Shown in pieces: positions 17,967 to 25,987 of a stretch of DNA of 64,000 nucleotides. Location of the stretch: positions 82,268-146,267 of the forward strand of contig NZ_WHOA01000147.1 in NCBI RefSeq assembly GCF_013141715.1, given 5' to 3'. The notes under the pieces were generated by a model. It did no database searches and was not told the origin of the DNA. It was given only the letters and a program-made list of their open reading frames with translations. Position 1 is the first letter of the stretch; each line of letters starts with the position of its first letter. Both the position numbers and the translations under genes were made by a program. The DNA is from Paenibacillus phytorum. GTDB lineage: Bacteria; Bacillota; Bacilli; Paenibacillales; NBRC-103111.

Positions 17967-19245
17967 AAAAATAAGGGATTTATGCTTTATAGAATCGAAA
18001 GAATATTCTTTGGATAAGTATGAACTTCCCCAAAAGTTGCTATTGAATTCGGATATTATAACTAAAAAGGATAGTAAATTTTATTTTAACCTAACGGGTT
18101 TCTTGGTCCATAACGATAATATATTTATTGTTTTTCCGAAAAATCATAAGATTCCTGACGATGAGCCAGAACTATTAGAACATATTCGCACACTTGCTGG
18201 AGTTTTATTAAGATATCAAAACGAGACTTCGCTAGAAGAAAACGAAAATGAGCTATTATTTGGAAATACGAGCAATGATACTGCAGAAGGTATTGCAGCA
18301 TCACTGTGGATAATTAGAGATTATATTGAGTACGGTTTAATTCAACGACAATTTCAAAGTAATACTCTTTCAGGTAGTAACATTGACTGGACAAGAACAA
18401 TAAATACGTCACATCCAATTTTCTCGTCTTCAGGAGTTGTATATACAACCCCTAAGTATCGTAAAAAGTCACTAGATTTGAATAATATTCTTCGTTCAAT
18501 ACATGAGTATGTTGTCCTTAGAAGTTTTCAAAAATATGGCTGGATTCTAGGTTACAATACATTTGATAATGTCACCATTAATGAAGAGTTGCCTTGCAAT
18601 GAGGAGTTAGCTACTTATCTTCTTAGCAAGGAACTTAATTCAATATTCAATGATAGAGAAATAAAACTAATGAATACTTTAATAGAATTTATTAATGGCT
18701 CCGATAACAAGAATCAGAAGACTACTCTAGACACACTGGCTACCAATTATTTTCATAATGTATGGGAAGCAATGTGTAGTTTTGTATTTCGTAACGAGTA
18801 TAAAACGCTAAAAAAATATATTCCTAAACCAATTTGGCATTTATCTGATAATCGAACAGAATCCACACATCAAAGACCTGATATACTGATTGTAAGGCAA
18901 AACAAGCTCTATATTTTAGATGCTAAATACTACAATACTCCAAAATCCTTGCCTGGATGGCAGGATCTTGTCAAACAGTTTTTTTATGCGTATTCATTAA
19001 AGCATAAATTCCGTAACATGGTTAATGTGTTGCTGTTTCCTAGCACTGTTGATGATCTATTGGAGTTCTATGGATATGTTGATATTCAGAATCAACCAAG
19101 CTTAGGTAAAATACAATCATTTTCCTTAGATACATTATCTTTAATGAAGGATTATTCCAATTATCAATATGGAAGATGGATGGACGTTCTGATATTGAAG
19201 ATTAATTGTTTGAATGATAATGCTATTACATCGACACAGGATTAA
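17956..19245 (+). CDS. LlaJI-family restriction endonuclease subunit R2
   Basis: This 429-residue protein resembles R2 of the LlaJI restriction system, a McrC-like subunit. The C-terminal PD-(D/E)XK core is visible: D309 in QRPDILIV and D322-A-K324 in LYILDAKYYN. The N-terminal part is a beta-rich domain (FYFNLTGFLV .. IFIVFPKNH) like that of McrC. It overlaps R1 by 11 bases, so the two are translationally coupled. Classical LlaJI has two cytosine methyltransferases in the operon; here only one is nearby, 2.3 kb upstream and behind two hairpins. Family assignment is confident, target unknown. Confidence 0.85.
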   Translation: MKSRKIRDLCFIESKEYSLDKYELPQKLLLNSDIITKKDSKFYFNLTGFLVHNDNIFIVFPKNHKIPDDEPELLEHIRTLAGVLLRYQNETSLEENENELLFGNTSNDTAEGIAASLWIIRDYIEYGLIQRQFQSNTLSGSNIDWTRTINTSHPIFSSSGVVYTTPKYRKKSLDLNNILRSIHEYVVLRSFQKYGWILGYNTFDNVTINEELPCNEELATYLLSKELNSIFNDREIKLMNTLIEFINGSDNKNQKTTLDTLATNYFHNVWEAMCSFVFRNEYKTLKKYIPKPIWHLSDNRTESTHQRPDILIVRQNKLYILDAKYYNTPKSLPGWQDLVKQFFYAYSLKHKFRNMVNVLLFPSTVDDLLEFYGYVDIQNQPSLGKIQSFSLDTLSLMKDYSNYQYGRWMDVLILKINCLNDNAITSTQD

Positions 19246-19359
19246 GTAGATGGGGTTACTTAAATGACTACTTGGAGAATACCAAATTAATGGGAATTAA
19301 CAAATGTGTCATAACTCGATGAACTGGAGAAACTCACTAGATTAGTGAGGTGACGATCG

Positions 19360-19416
19360 CCTGTTGTATAAAAACCACGAATCTGCTTAGCAAATTCGTG
19401 GTTTTTATACAACAGG
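19360..19416. terminator. Perfect 23-bp hairpin, bidirectional terminator
   Basis: The arms 19360-19382 and 19394-19416 are exactly complementary around an 11-base loop. The stem contains AAAAA on one side and TTTTT on the other, so it can serve transcription from either side. It stands between the LlaJI-type pair and the next McrBC-type pair. It is unusually long and perfect for a simple terminator. Confidence 0.7.
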
Positions 19417-19503
19417 GCTCTGATACATTTTTTAACTAAATCTTATAAATGATGACTCTTAAAAGAGAATTCTAATCTGTAATAAAAATTGTGAGGTCTA
19501 ACT

Positions 19504-21417
19504 GTGAAAATTACAAACAAGCTTTTTAATGTTTTTGATAGAGTCTCTTTTACATATTCAACAAAATCAACAGACGCTGATGAAACAAAAGCAACGTATC
19601 AAGAGAACTGGAATGAGTGGAAAAAATTAATTGAAAGTGTTGTTGGAAATTTCCAACAACAGAAACTAGTATTAGATGGTACAGAATCATGGCAAAACAG
19701 CGGGCATTTGTCAAATCGTTTTTGGTCACGTCTAAAATTTAATAATCAATTGAATTCTGCATCATGCATAGCTTTAATGATCGATAGAAATAGATTGAGA
19801 GTATATTTAGAGTGGCATGACAAAATTGCTGACTCTTCCACTAATAATTTGACAGCTCACAATGATTGGGTAAATCATTTGGATGAATGGATTCATCATT
19901 CAAATATCCCCGTTGAACGATATAGTGTATGGACATCTAACCAAAGTATTCAAGATGAATACATTAACCTAGAAAGTTACATTAATAACGAGAACATAGA
20001 AAAAACTATTGAAAACGAGTTGAAGAATAGCAGAAAAGCATGGGTGCGTGTAGGTGTTCTTTATGATAAGACGGAGGCCGTTGAATGGAATAATGCAGAA
20101 GCAGTTTTATCAAAATGTGTAGAGCAGCTTCTATGGCTCTACAAAAACTCTGTAAAGGATTATATTCCAACCAGTGATAACAGTGACACAAAGTTATTTC
20201 TAAATGAAAATACAACTTATAGTGGAATTTCAACTGAAGATAATACTATTACAATTAATGACAATGAAGTGTCCGTATTACTTAATAATATTAAAGTCTT
20301 CATCAAACAAAAAGGGTTCATGTACCCCAACCATTGGATCGAGAACTTCTTCCTATCCCTAAAAGCAAAGCCCTTCGTCATTCTGGCGGGTGTCTCCGGC
20401 ACTGGCAAAACCAAGCTCGTGAAGCTATTCGCTGAGGCCGTAGGAGCAACGGCGAGTAATGGCCAATTCTCATTAGTTCCAGTCCGACCGGATTGGAGCG
20501 ATCCTTCTGATCTGTTGGGTTACAAGGATTTGTCGGGTGTTTTTCGACCTGGGAAGTTAACGGAGGTGTTGGTTGAGGCTTCAAAGCCGAGCAACCAACA
20601 TAAGCCCTATTTTATCTGCTTGGATGAGATGAATTTGGCTAGGGTTGAGCATTATTTCAGTGATTTACTGAGTGTGCTTGAGACGCAAGAGTGGGATAAC
20701 CATCGGATTGTAACAACGCCGCTCATACATAGAGACTCCCTGCAAAATGAGTCAGATAAGCAAGTGTACGGCAACCTACATCTGCCAGACAATGTTTACA
20801 TTGTTGGAACGGTGAATATGGATGAGACGACGCATCCTTTTAGCAAAAAGGTATTAGACCGCGCCAACACAATCGAGTTTAATTACATTGATCTTGCTCA
20901 ATATCCAACGGTTGAAGGAACACCGGCTAGTGAAGGTGCTGCGGTTCCTCCTAATTCATTATTGCGAAGCGAATATTTGCAATTGGTTGATGTTTATCAT
21001 GACTATAAGCAGTTAACGGAAGAGACGACTGAGTTATTGGTGAAGATCAATGGGATTTTGGAGCAGATTCATTCGCACGTAGGGTTTCGGATCCGGGATG
21101 CGGTCTGTTTTTACATGATTTATAATGATCGGTTTGCTTTACTCAGTAAGGAAGCGGCATTCGATATGCAATTGTTGCAGAAGATTTTGCCCCGTATCCA
21201 AGGGAGTAATTCGTCTGTGAAAAAAGCTTTGCTTCAATTAATGCAGGTGGCTCAGGATCGTAGCTTACCTATTACGGAATATATGGAGGATGCCTCTAAA
21301 CTGTATCTCTCCCCGGAGACGTTAGCAGTGTCCAAATATCCACAAAGTGCAAGGAAAATCGCCTTCATGCTACGGAGGTTAGAAGAAGATGGCTTTACCT
21401 CATACTGGCTCTCTTAA
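19504..21417 (+). CDS. McrB-type AAA+ GTPase with HI_0552-like N-terminal domain
   Basis: This 637-residue protein has an N-terminal domain (about 1-210; NRFWSRLKFNN.. ACIALMI.. LRVYLEWH) similar to the HI_0552/DUF-type sensor domain found before McrB ATPases, then an AAA+ domain: ILAGVSGTGKTKL (about 298), PVRPDWSDPSDLLGY, Walker B ICLDEMNLARVEHYFSDLLS and VGTVNMDETTHPFS. The base composition changes sharply near 20310-20340: the N-terminal half is AT-rich like the island, the ATPase half clearly GC-richer, pointing to domain exchange. The nuclease partner follows with a 29-base overlap. The start codon is GTG or ATG-equivalent at 19504 behind TGAGG. Confidence 0.8.
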   Translation: MKITNKLFNVFDRVSFTYSTKSTDADETKATYQENWNEWKKLIESVVGNFQQQKLVLDGTESWQNSGHLSNRFWSRLKFNNQLNSASCIALMIDRNRLRVYLEWHDKIADSSTNNLTAHNDWVNHLDEWIHHSNIPVERYSVWTSNQSIQDEYINLESYINNENIEKTIENELKNSRKAWVRVGVLYDKTEAVEWNNAEAVLSKCVEQLLWLYKNSVKDYIPTSDNSDTKLFLNENTTYSGISTEDNTITINDNEVSVLLNNIKVFIKQKGFMYPNHWIENFFLSLKAKPFVILAGVSGTGKTKLVKLFAEAVGATASNGQFSLVPVRPDWSDPSDLLGYKDLSGVFRPGKLTEVLVEASKPSNQHKPYFICLDEMNLARVEHYFSDLLSVLETQEWDNHRIVTTPLIHRDSLQNESDKQVYGNLHLPDNVYIVGTVNMDETTHPFSKKVLDRANTIEFNYIDLAQYPTVEGTPASEGAAVPPNSLLRSEYLQLVDVYHDYKQLTEETTELLVKINGILEQIHSHVGFRIRDAVCFYMIYNDRFALLSKEAAFDMQLLQKILPRIQGSNSSVKKALLQLMQVAQDRSLPITEYMEDASKLYLSPETLAVSKYPQSARKIAFMLRRLEEDGFTSYWLS

Positions 21418-23800
21418 TCAAAGCACGGAATTGCTGCGAATCGAGACGAATCTGTTCAATCTCTATATTCAGGGCAAGCCGTTCCATCCCACGGTTGAAA
21501 CTTTGAATCTCCATCGTAATGTGGATGAGGAGTGGGTGGATGCCCATTTTCACGCTGCGCCGCTGGTGGATTCGTTAGTCATAGATTCTATTTCTGTTTT
21601 CTCTCATGAACACAGGGCGATGACAAGTTGGAGTTCGGGTGATTTGTGTACGCCGACTTTTTATGAAACTCAGGCCTATGAACTGGTCATTGAAAAGAAG
21701 GCGGATATTGCCTTAACCTTTCACCACGACAATATCCATGTGAGACAGGCGATTAAGCCGCTGGGGAAGATGATTTTATCAGGGATTCTTAATTTTCAAA
21801 ATGAAGTGGGACTCTCTGAACTTGAGCTTCGATTGAATGGTGAGGCTATTTTTCGTCTCCAGTTAGAGATTTTTCCATCGAAAATAGATTATAAGAATGA
21901 CTATCAGATGATCCTTAACGATGTTAATGAACAGATTTATAATCTTTCCTTCGATTTTCTGCGGAAAACGTACAATCTCACAGGGTTAAAAGAAACGAAT
22001 CATCAGAGTTTGACGGAGTATTTTACGATTTTGCAGCATGTATTTACGCAGCTTGTGCAGGCTGTTGAGAGGATCAAGCTATCACCACACTCTAAGCTTC
22101 AAAGCGAGAATCGCCTGATAGACGCTGCACGTGTGAAAAGAGCTGGAAAAGAGAACATTGCCTTCCTAGCCAAACGCCCACATCTATTAGCCAAGGATCC
22201 GATGAACGGGGTCATTGAGATAGGAGGCCAGCGATATACACCGACTCATTTGCTTGAGACTAAACGCCATGTTCATTATGATACGGCTGAGAATCGCTTC
22301 GTAAAATGGGTGCTTGTACGCATTGGGCAGAAGCTTAAGGATGTTAAAACGCGTTTAGCTCAAAAAAGTCGTGTGGAAGATCCTAATCTTACGAATAAGC
22401 TTAATCTTATGCAGAGTCAGGTGCAGCGGCTGTTACAGCATGATTTTTTGGATGTTGGCGAGATGAGGCAGCTGTCTATTTCTCTAGTTTTGCAAATGGC
22501 ATCAGGTTACCGAGAGGTATACCGTTATTATTTAATGCTGTTAAAAGGTTTGTCGATTCAGAATGATCTTTTCCGATTATCGATGAAAGATTTGGCTCAG
22601 CTCTATGAATACTGGTGTTTCTTGAAGATTCACCATCTTTTAAGCAAAAAGTATGAGCTGCTCAAACAAGATATTATCAAAATCAATCGGAGTGGGCTGT
22701 TCGTCACACTGGATAAGTCCCAGCAGGCGAAGATGGTGTATAAGAACCCGTTGAACGGGGAGATTTTTACGCTGTTTTATAATTCGTTGCCTAAAGATGA
22801 TCGGCATAGTCCGACGCTGTCCCAGCGGCCAGATAATGTCCTGACTTTGAAAAAGAACGACGCCGCGGCGGAGTATAAATACATTTTCGATGCCAAATAT
22901 CGCATTAATCCTGCTTATGAGGGAACGCCATACTTCGAGAGGTACCGGATGCCGGGGCCGGAAGAGGATGATATTAATACGATGCATCGCTATCGGGATG
23001 CGATTGTGTATTCGGAGGGGCAGGGGAAAGAGTACGAGCGGAGCATGTTTGGTGCTTATGTGTTGTTTCCCTATCATGACGAGGAGCGGTTCCAGCAGCA
23101 TAAGTTTTATAGAAGTGTGGAGCTCATTAATATTGGGGCTTTTCCATTTTTGCCGAATTCGACGAGCTTGATGGAGAAGTTCCTGGACGAGATTATCATG
23201 GATAGTCCGGAGAAAGCCTATGAGCGGACGACGAGGCCGCGAGGGACGAAGGAGTATTACGGGAATAAGCTATCCGGGAAGAATGTGCTAGTGGGGGCTT
23301 TGAGTAAGAAGCCGCAATTGGAGGCTGCGTTGGAGCATGGATTTTATCATACTCCTCTTCGGAATATTACGGATCATAAGGTGTTGACTAGATTAGAATT
23401 CGTCGCGTTATATCAGTCGATTCGTTTGTTTGGTGCGGATGATGCGGGCATCTCGTGGTATGGAAGAGTGAAAGATTGGAAGGTTGTTCCACGCTCTGCG
23501 ATAACGGCCATTCCCTCTAGTAGAGGTGCAACGGATGAGCTTTATGTTGTGTTTGAGGTGGACGAGTGGGTGAAAAGAGAAAGAGTGATAATTCCCGCGG
23601 GGCATGGGATTTATCGGATTTTGTATACGACGGATTACATGCTTAATAGGGCGAAGGAAGTTTCTGAACTGCGTTTGGAAACGGAAGAGGAATTGCGGGA
23701 TTGGCGTGAGAAAAGGCGTGTGGGTAAGGTGAAGGTGACGCTGGATCGGGAGCATTTGGATTTGGGGAGTAGTGTTTTGGGGATTGGGTTGGAGGACTAA
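21389..23800 (+). CDS. DUF2357 McrC-like nuclease
   Basis: This 803-residue protein begins at ATG 21389 inside the end of the ATPase gene, ten bases after GGAGG. The first 250 residues match the DUF2357 type (beta-rich, LRIETNLFNLYIQGKP), the middle is helical, and the nuclease core reads YKYIFDAKYRINP with D501-A-K503. A C-terminal 150-residue domain (GISWYGRVKDWKVVPR) resembles an extra DNA-binding module. Such proteins pair with McrB-like ATPases in type IV-like restriction. Part of this gene (22921-23002) recurs almost unchanged at 25375-25456. Confidence 0.8.
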   Translation: MALPHTGSLNQSTELLRIETNLFNLYIQGKPFHPTVETLNLHRNVDEEWVDAHFHAAPLVDSLVIDSISVFSHEHRAMTSWSSGDLCTPTFYETQAYELVIEKKADIALTFHHDNIHVRQAIKPLGKMILSGILNFQNEVGLSELELRLNGEAIFRLQLEIFPSKIDYKNDYQMILNDVNEQIYNLSFDFLRKTYNLTGLKETNHQSLTEYFTILQHVFTQLVQAVERIKLSPHSKLQSENRLIDAARVKRAGKENIAFLAKRPHLLAKDPMNGVIEIGGQRYTPTHLLETKRHVHYDTAENRFVKWVLVRIGQKLKDVKTRLAQKSRVEDPNLTNKLNLMQSQVQRLLQHDFLDVGEMRQLSISLVLQMASGYREVYRYYLMLLKGLSIQNDLFRLSMKDLAQLYEYWCFLKIHHLLSKKYELLKQDIIKINRSGLFVTLDKSQQAKMVYKNPLNGEIFTLFYNSLPKDDRHSPTLSQRPDNVLTLKKNDAAAEYKYIFDAKYRINPAYEGTPYFERYRMPGPEEDDINTMHRYRDAIVYSEGQGKEYERSMFGAYVLFPYHDEERFQQHKFYRSVELINIGAFPFLPNSTSLMEKFLDEIIMDSPEKAYERTTRPRGTKEYYGNKLSGKNVLVGALSKKPQLEAALEHGFYHTPLRNITDHKVLTRLEFVALYQSIRLFGADDAGISWYGRVKDWKVVPRSAITAIPSSRGATDELYVVFEVDEWVKRERVIIPAGHGIYRILYTTDYMLNRAKEVSELRLETEEELRDWREKRRVGKVKVTLDREHLDLGSSVLGIGLED

Positions 23801-23878
23801 GGTTGAAAACACTAATGCGTTTATTGCCATTGTGTAATATGATATCATAATCATATATTCAAATTGGTGGTGATTATT

Positions 23879-24148
23879 ATGGATGAAGTACGAACTACAG
23901 AAGACTTAATGGAACAGTTATCAAACATGAACAGAGAGAATTCTGTGCGTCAGGTCTTTATTCCTGGAAAAGGGAAATTCACAATTGTTCTACAAGAGGA
24001 AGATCCTAATTCCATTGCCACGGATGTTGAATTAAATCCTTACCTAAAACAAATGATGAATGAGAGTATGGAAGCATATAAAGTAGGGCGAACAAAGTCC
24101 ACTTCTGAATTACTAAAATCCTTATCTCCAAAGGATTTTAGTAAATGA
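23879..24148 (+). CDS. Antitoxin of a RelE/ParE-type pair
   Basis: I start the gene at the ATG 23879 because GGTGG lies eight bases before it; a TTG at 23864 is also in frame. The 89-residue acidic product has a short beta-strand front (VRQVFIPGKGKFTIVLQ) and a helical C-terminus (LLKSLSPKDFSK) that probably wraps the toxin. It overlaps the toxin gene by ATGA, the usual arrangement. I do not recognise a named antitoxin family. Confidence 0.6.
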   Translation: MDEVRTTEDLMEQLSNMNRENSVRQVFIPGKGKFTIVLQEEDPNSIATDVELNPYLKQMMNESMEAYKVGRTKSTSELLKSLSPKDFSK

Positions 24149-24426
24149 AATCCAATCAGGTGATTTGGCCTGAACCCATTGTCGAGAAACTGCGTTCTTT
24201 TCGCAGCGAGCATTTTACACCTGAAGAAACGTACGACTATATTGTACAATGCATACTTGAGGCTGAGGATCTTCTTTTGAACCCAGTTCTTGGCCGTACG
24301 TATGTTGAGGAATTTGGAGAGTTTAAAGATCACTCAAGATTAATCTGTAGGAAGTTTAGAATTTATTACAGAATGATCCGGAATGATATCGTGGTAATTG
24401 CTTTAATGTTTCCGGATGAAAGCTAA
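24145..24426 (+). CDS. RelE/ParE-family toxin
   Basis: The 93-residue product shows the RelE/ParE fold pattern: an N-terminal helix pair (WPEPIVEKLRSFRSEHFTPEETYDYI), then strands LICRKFRIYYRMIRNDIVVIALMFP at the end, where R-K-F-R-I-Y-Y-R is the core strand of this family. These toxins cut ribosome-bound mRNA or poison gyrase; which applies cannot be told. The ATGA overlap with the antitoxin and the following terminator mark a complete two-gene unit, likely stabilising the island. Confidence 0.7.
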   Translation: MKSNQVIWPEPIVEKLRSFRSEHFTPEETYDYIVQCILEAEDLLLNPVLGRTYVEEFGEFKDHSRLICRKFRIYYRMIRNDIVVIALMFPDES

Positions 24427-24440
24427 TATGAATAATGCGT

Positions 24441-24482
24441 AAGCCTACTCGAGTATAATCTATGACTCTAGTAGGCTTTTTT
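24441..24482 (+). terminator. Terminator after the toxin-antitoxin pair
   Basis: AAGCCTACT (24441-24449) pairs with AGTAGGCTT (24470-24478), with extra pairing inside, followed by six T's. It begins 14 bases after the toxin stop. Confidence 0.85.
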
Positions 24483-24510
24483 AAATTGAGTATAAGGAAG
24501 GTGCTAGTCA

Positions 24511-24603
24511 ATGGAAGATTCATTCACTATTAAATCTATTTTTTTTGAAATGGAAAACGGTTATGGATTTGCGCGAAAAAATCAGAAAACGATAAACTTA
24601 TAA
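24511..24603 (+). CDS. Possible 30-residue peptide
   Basis: An ATG at 24511 has AAGGAAGGTG seven bases before it and opens 30 codons (MEDSFTIKSIFF...) up to TAA. The ribosome site is good, but the peptide has no recognised relative and may be the stump of a longer gene. Its end overlaps the exsC terminator. Confidence 0.35.
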   Translation: MEDSFTIKSIFFEMENGYGFARKNQKTINL

Positions 24604-24624
24604 AAAAAGCACCTTTGCAGGTGC
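24602..24624 (-). terminator. Terminator of exsC
   Basis: On the minus strand GCACCT-GCAA-AGGTGC is followed by seven T's, 14 bases after the exsC stop. A textbook intrinsic terminator. Confidence 0.9.
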
Positions 24625-24637
24625 CAATCTTGAGGTG

Positions 24638-25060
24638 TTACCTTGTTTGAACAGCAAGCCCACTAAAAGAAATGGGACCAACAACATCGGCTCTTGTATT
24701 TGCAGTTTGGTTTTCTGCGGTCACTGTATAAATATGATTGCCTGATCGTACATTTTTATCGATCGCCTGGAATGTAATAGCATAGTTTTGTTCCGAACCA
24801 ACCGATTCAATACCTGTTTTTGTATTGAAAATTTCCCTCCCATCACGGAAGATTCTAAAGAGAATTTGGGCGATCCCAGTGATCCCCCGAACACCGATAG
24901 TAGCTACTAATTCAACTCGATTAGGTTGAGCATTCGCAGGAATTCTTAGTTGTATTGTTGCTAGACTTACTCTTTTTGGTGATCTAGGGATCATAAAAGA
25001 TCTGGATAAGTTAAATCTACTTAGCGGCTGAACGGCATTTTTATCGAGAATACGAACCAA
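24638..25060 (-). CDS. ExsC-like exosporium protein
   Basis: I start at TTG 25060 because AAGGAG lies seven bases upstream; the longer frame from 25090 has no ribosome site. The 140-residue beta-rich protein carries the pattern NRVELVATIGVRG ... QILFRIFRDG, EQNYAITFQAID, YTVTAEN and VVGPISFSGLAV, as in proteins annotated exosporium protein C in Bacillus and Paenibacillus. It would be a structural protein of the outer spore layer. A CATATCTT motif on the minus strand near 25089-25096 could be a SigK -10 box, with a weak -35. The assignment is from remembered family patterns. Confidence 0.7.
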   Translation of the reverse strand: MVRILDKNAVQPLSRFNLSRSFMIPRSPKRVSLATIQLRIPANAQPNRVELVATIGVRGITGIAQILFRIFRDGREIFNTKTGIESVGSEQNYAITFQAIDKNVRSGNHIYTVTAENQTANTRADVVGPISFSGLAVQTR

Positions 25061-25374
25061 AATATCATCTCCTTTTGTTTGATTCTCCAAGATATGTTGG
25101 AAAGAAGGAGAGTGATTGGACGATTTATCTAATTTGACTTTAATAGTGATAAATTTGTAGTGTTGTATAAATCATATATAAAACGGAGAATTCAATTGGA
25201 CAACAATAGGGTTATTGTTATATCGTCACTTTCACCATTAAATAAACTATGGATGTTAAGGGATCAGATAGTTTTGAAGTTAAATGACAATATATTGGAG
25301 TTCTCAGGTCTGGCTTAAAACTGAGTATAAATCGCTATGGCAATATCATAGATTGTCTCTGGTATAGAACTGAA

Positions 25375-25468
25375 GGGAACGCCATACTTCGAGAGGTACC
25401 GGATGCCGGGGCCGGAAGAGGATGATATTAATACGATGCACCGCTATCGGGATGCGGCTTATCATGAC
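25375..25468 (+). pseudogene. Fragment of a second DUF2357 nuclease gene
   Basis: Positions 25375-25456 repeat 22921-23002 of the DUF2357 gene with a single difference (C at 25441 for T at 22987). After three unmatched bases TATCATGAC resumes similarity to 23073-23081, so about 70 bases are deleted between. The near identity means a recent duplication or a recently deleted second restriction locus. Confidence 0.85.
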
Positions 25469-25577
25469 AAAAAAAAGAACCATAGAATGAAAAGATTTCA
25501 ACCGTCAAACCTCTCCGACTATGCGGGAGGCCACTGAAGAACTTGTAGTTTTTCGGAGTAGTTAGGGAGTAACGAAT

Positions 25578-25625
25578 AAAAAGACGACCTTTATCCCCAC
25601 TTTTTGGGGGTGAGAGTCGTCTTTT
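25578..25625. terminator. Bidirectional terminator-like hairpin
   Basis: AAAAGACGAC pairs with GTCGTCTTTT, and inside TCCCCAC/GGGGGTGA pairs around T5. The A- and T-rich ends suit termination in both directions. No intact gene ends here, so it probably belonged to a lost gene. Confidence 0.7.
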
Positions 25626-25987
25626 CATTATCTAAGCAAGCCAGGGATAAATAATCGCTTATATGATCCAGGCTGTTGCGAAGCAGATGGCTAAAGGGAA
25701 GGCTTTTATAGATCAAAGTTAAGTGTAATGGCAGCGTCGTAATACTTTCACCATGTTCGTACCATCCAAATTGTGGGATGATAACACCAAGAAACTTATT
25801 TCTCATCCATCGCTTCAGGCTATTGCCGTCCTTCCTTCTACAACTTCCCTGATAACTAGGGCGGCTGCTCTCCTGAAGAGATACCCAATCAGGCTATTGC
25901 ATCTCTTCCTTCTAACTCAATTGGATGAAATAGAGATGCAAGTTTCCTGATTTTATTAAAAAACCTAAGAGGAGGCGGTATGCCGCA

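Larger units (their letters stand above)
25061..25987. other. 930-base stretch with a duplicated gene fragment and hairpins
   Basis: It contains the DUF2357 fragment (25375-25468), a hairpin at 25578-25625, and on the minus strand a 59-codon open segment (25806 down to about 25630; FLGVIIPQFGWYEHGES) that could be a remnant but is unrecognised. Near 25819 and 25890 the string CAGGCTATTGC plus CTTCCTTCTA is repeated, 71 bases apart, with GAAGAGAT/ATCTCTTC pairing around the second copy. No intact gene is seen. Confidence 0.45.

Noticed and set aside
22640..23101. 153-codon minus-strand ORF inside the DUF2357 gene
   Set aside because: Shadow frame of a GC-richer coding region; the plus-strand gene has clear motifs and coupling.
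25629..25806. Intact minus-strand gene
   Set aside because: The 59-codon frame has no ribosome site, runs into a hairpin and matches no family that I know; at best a remnant.
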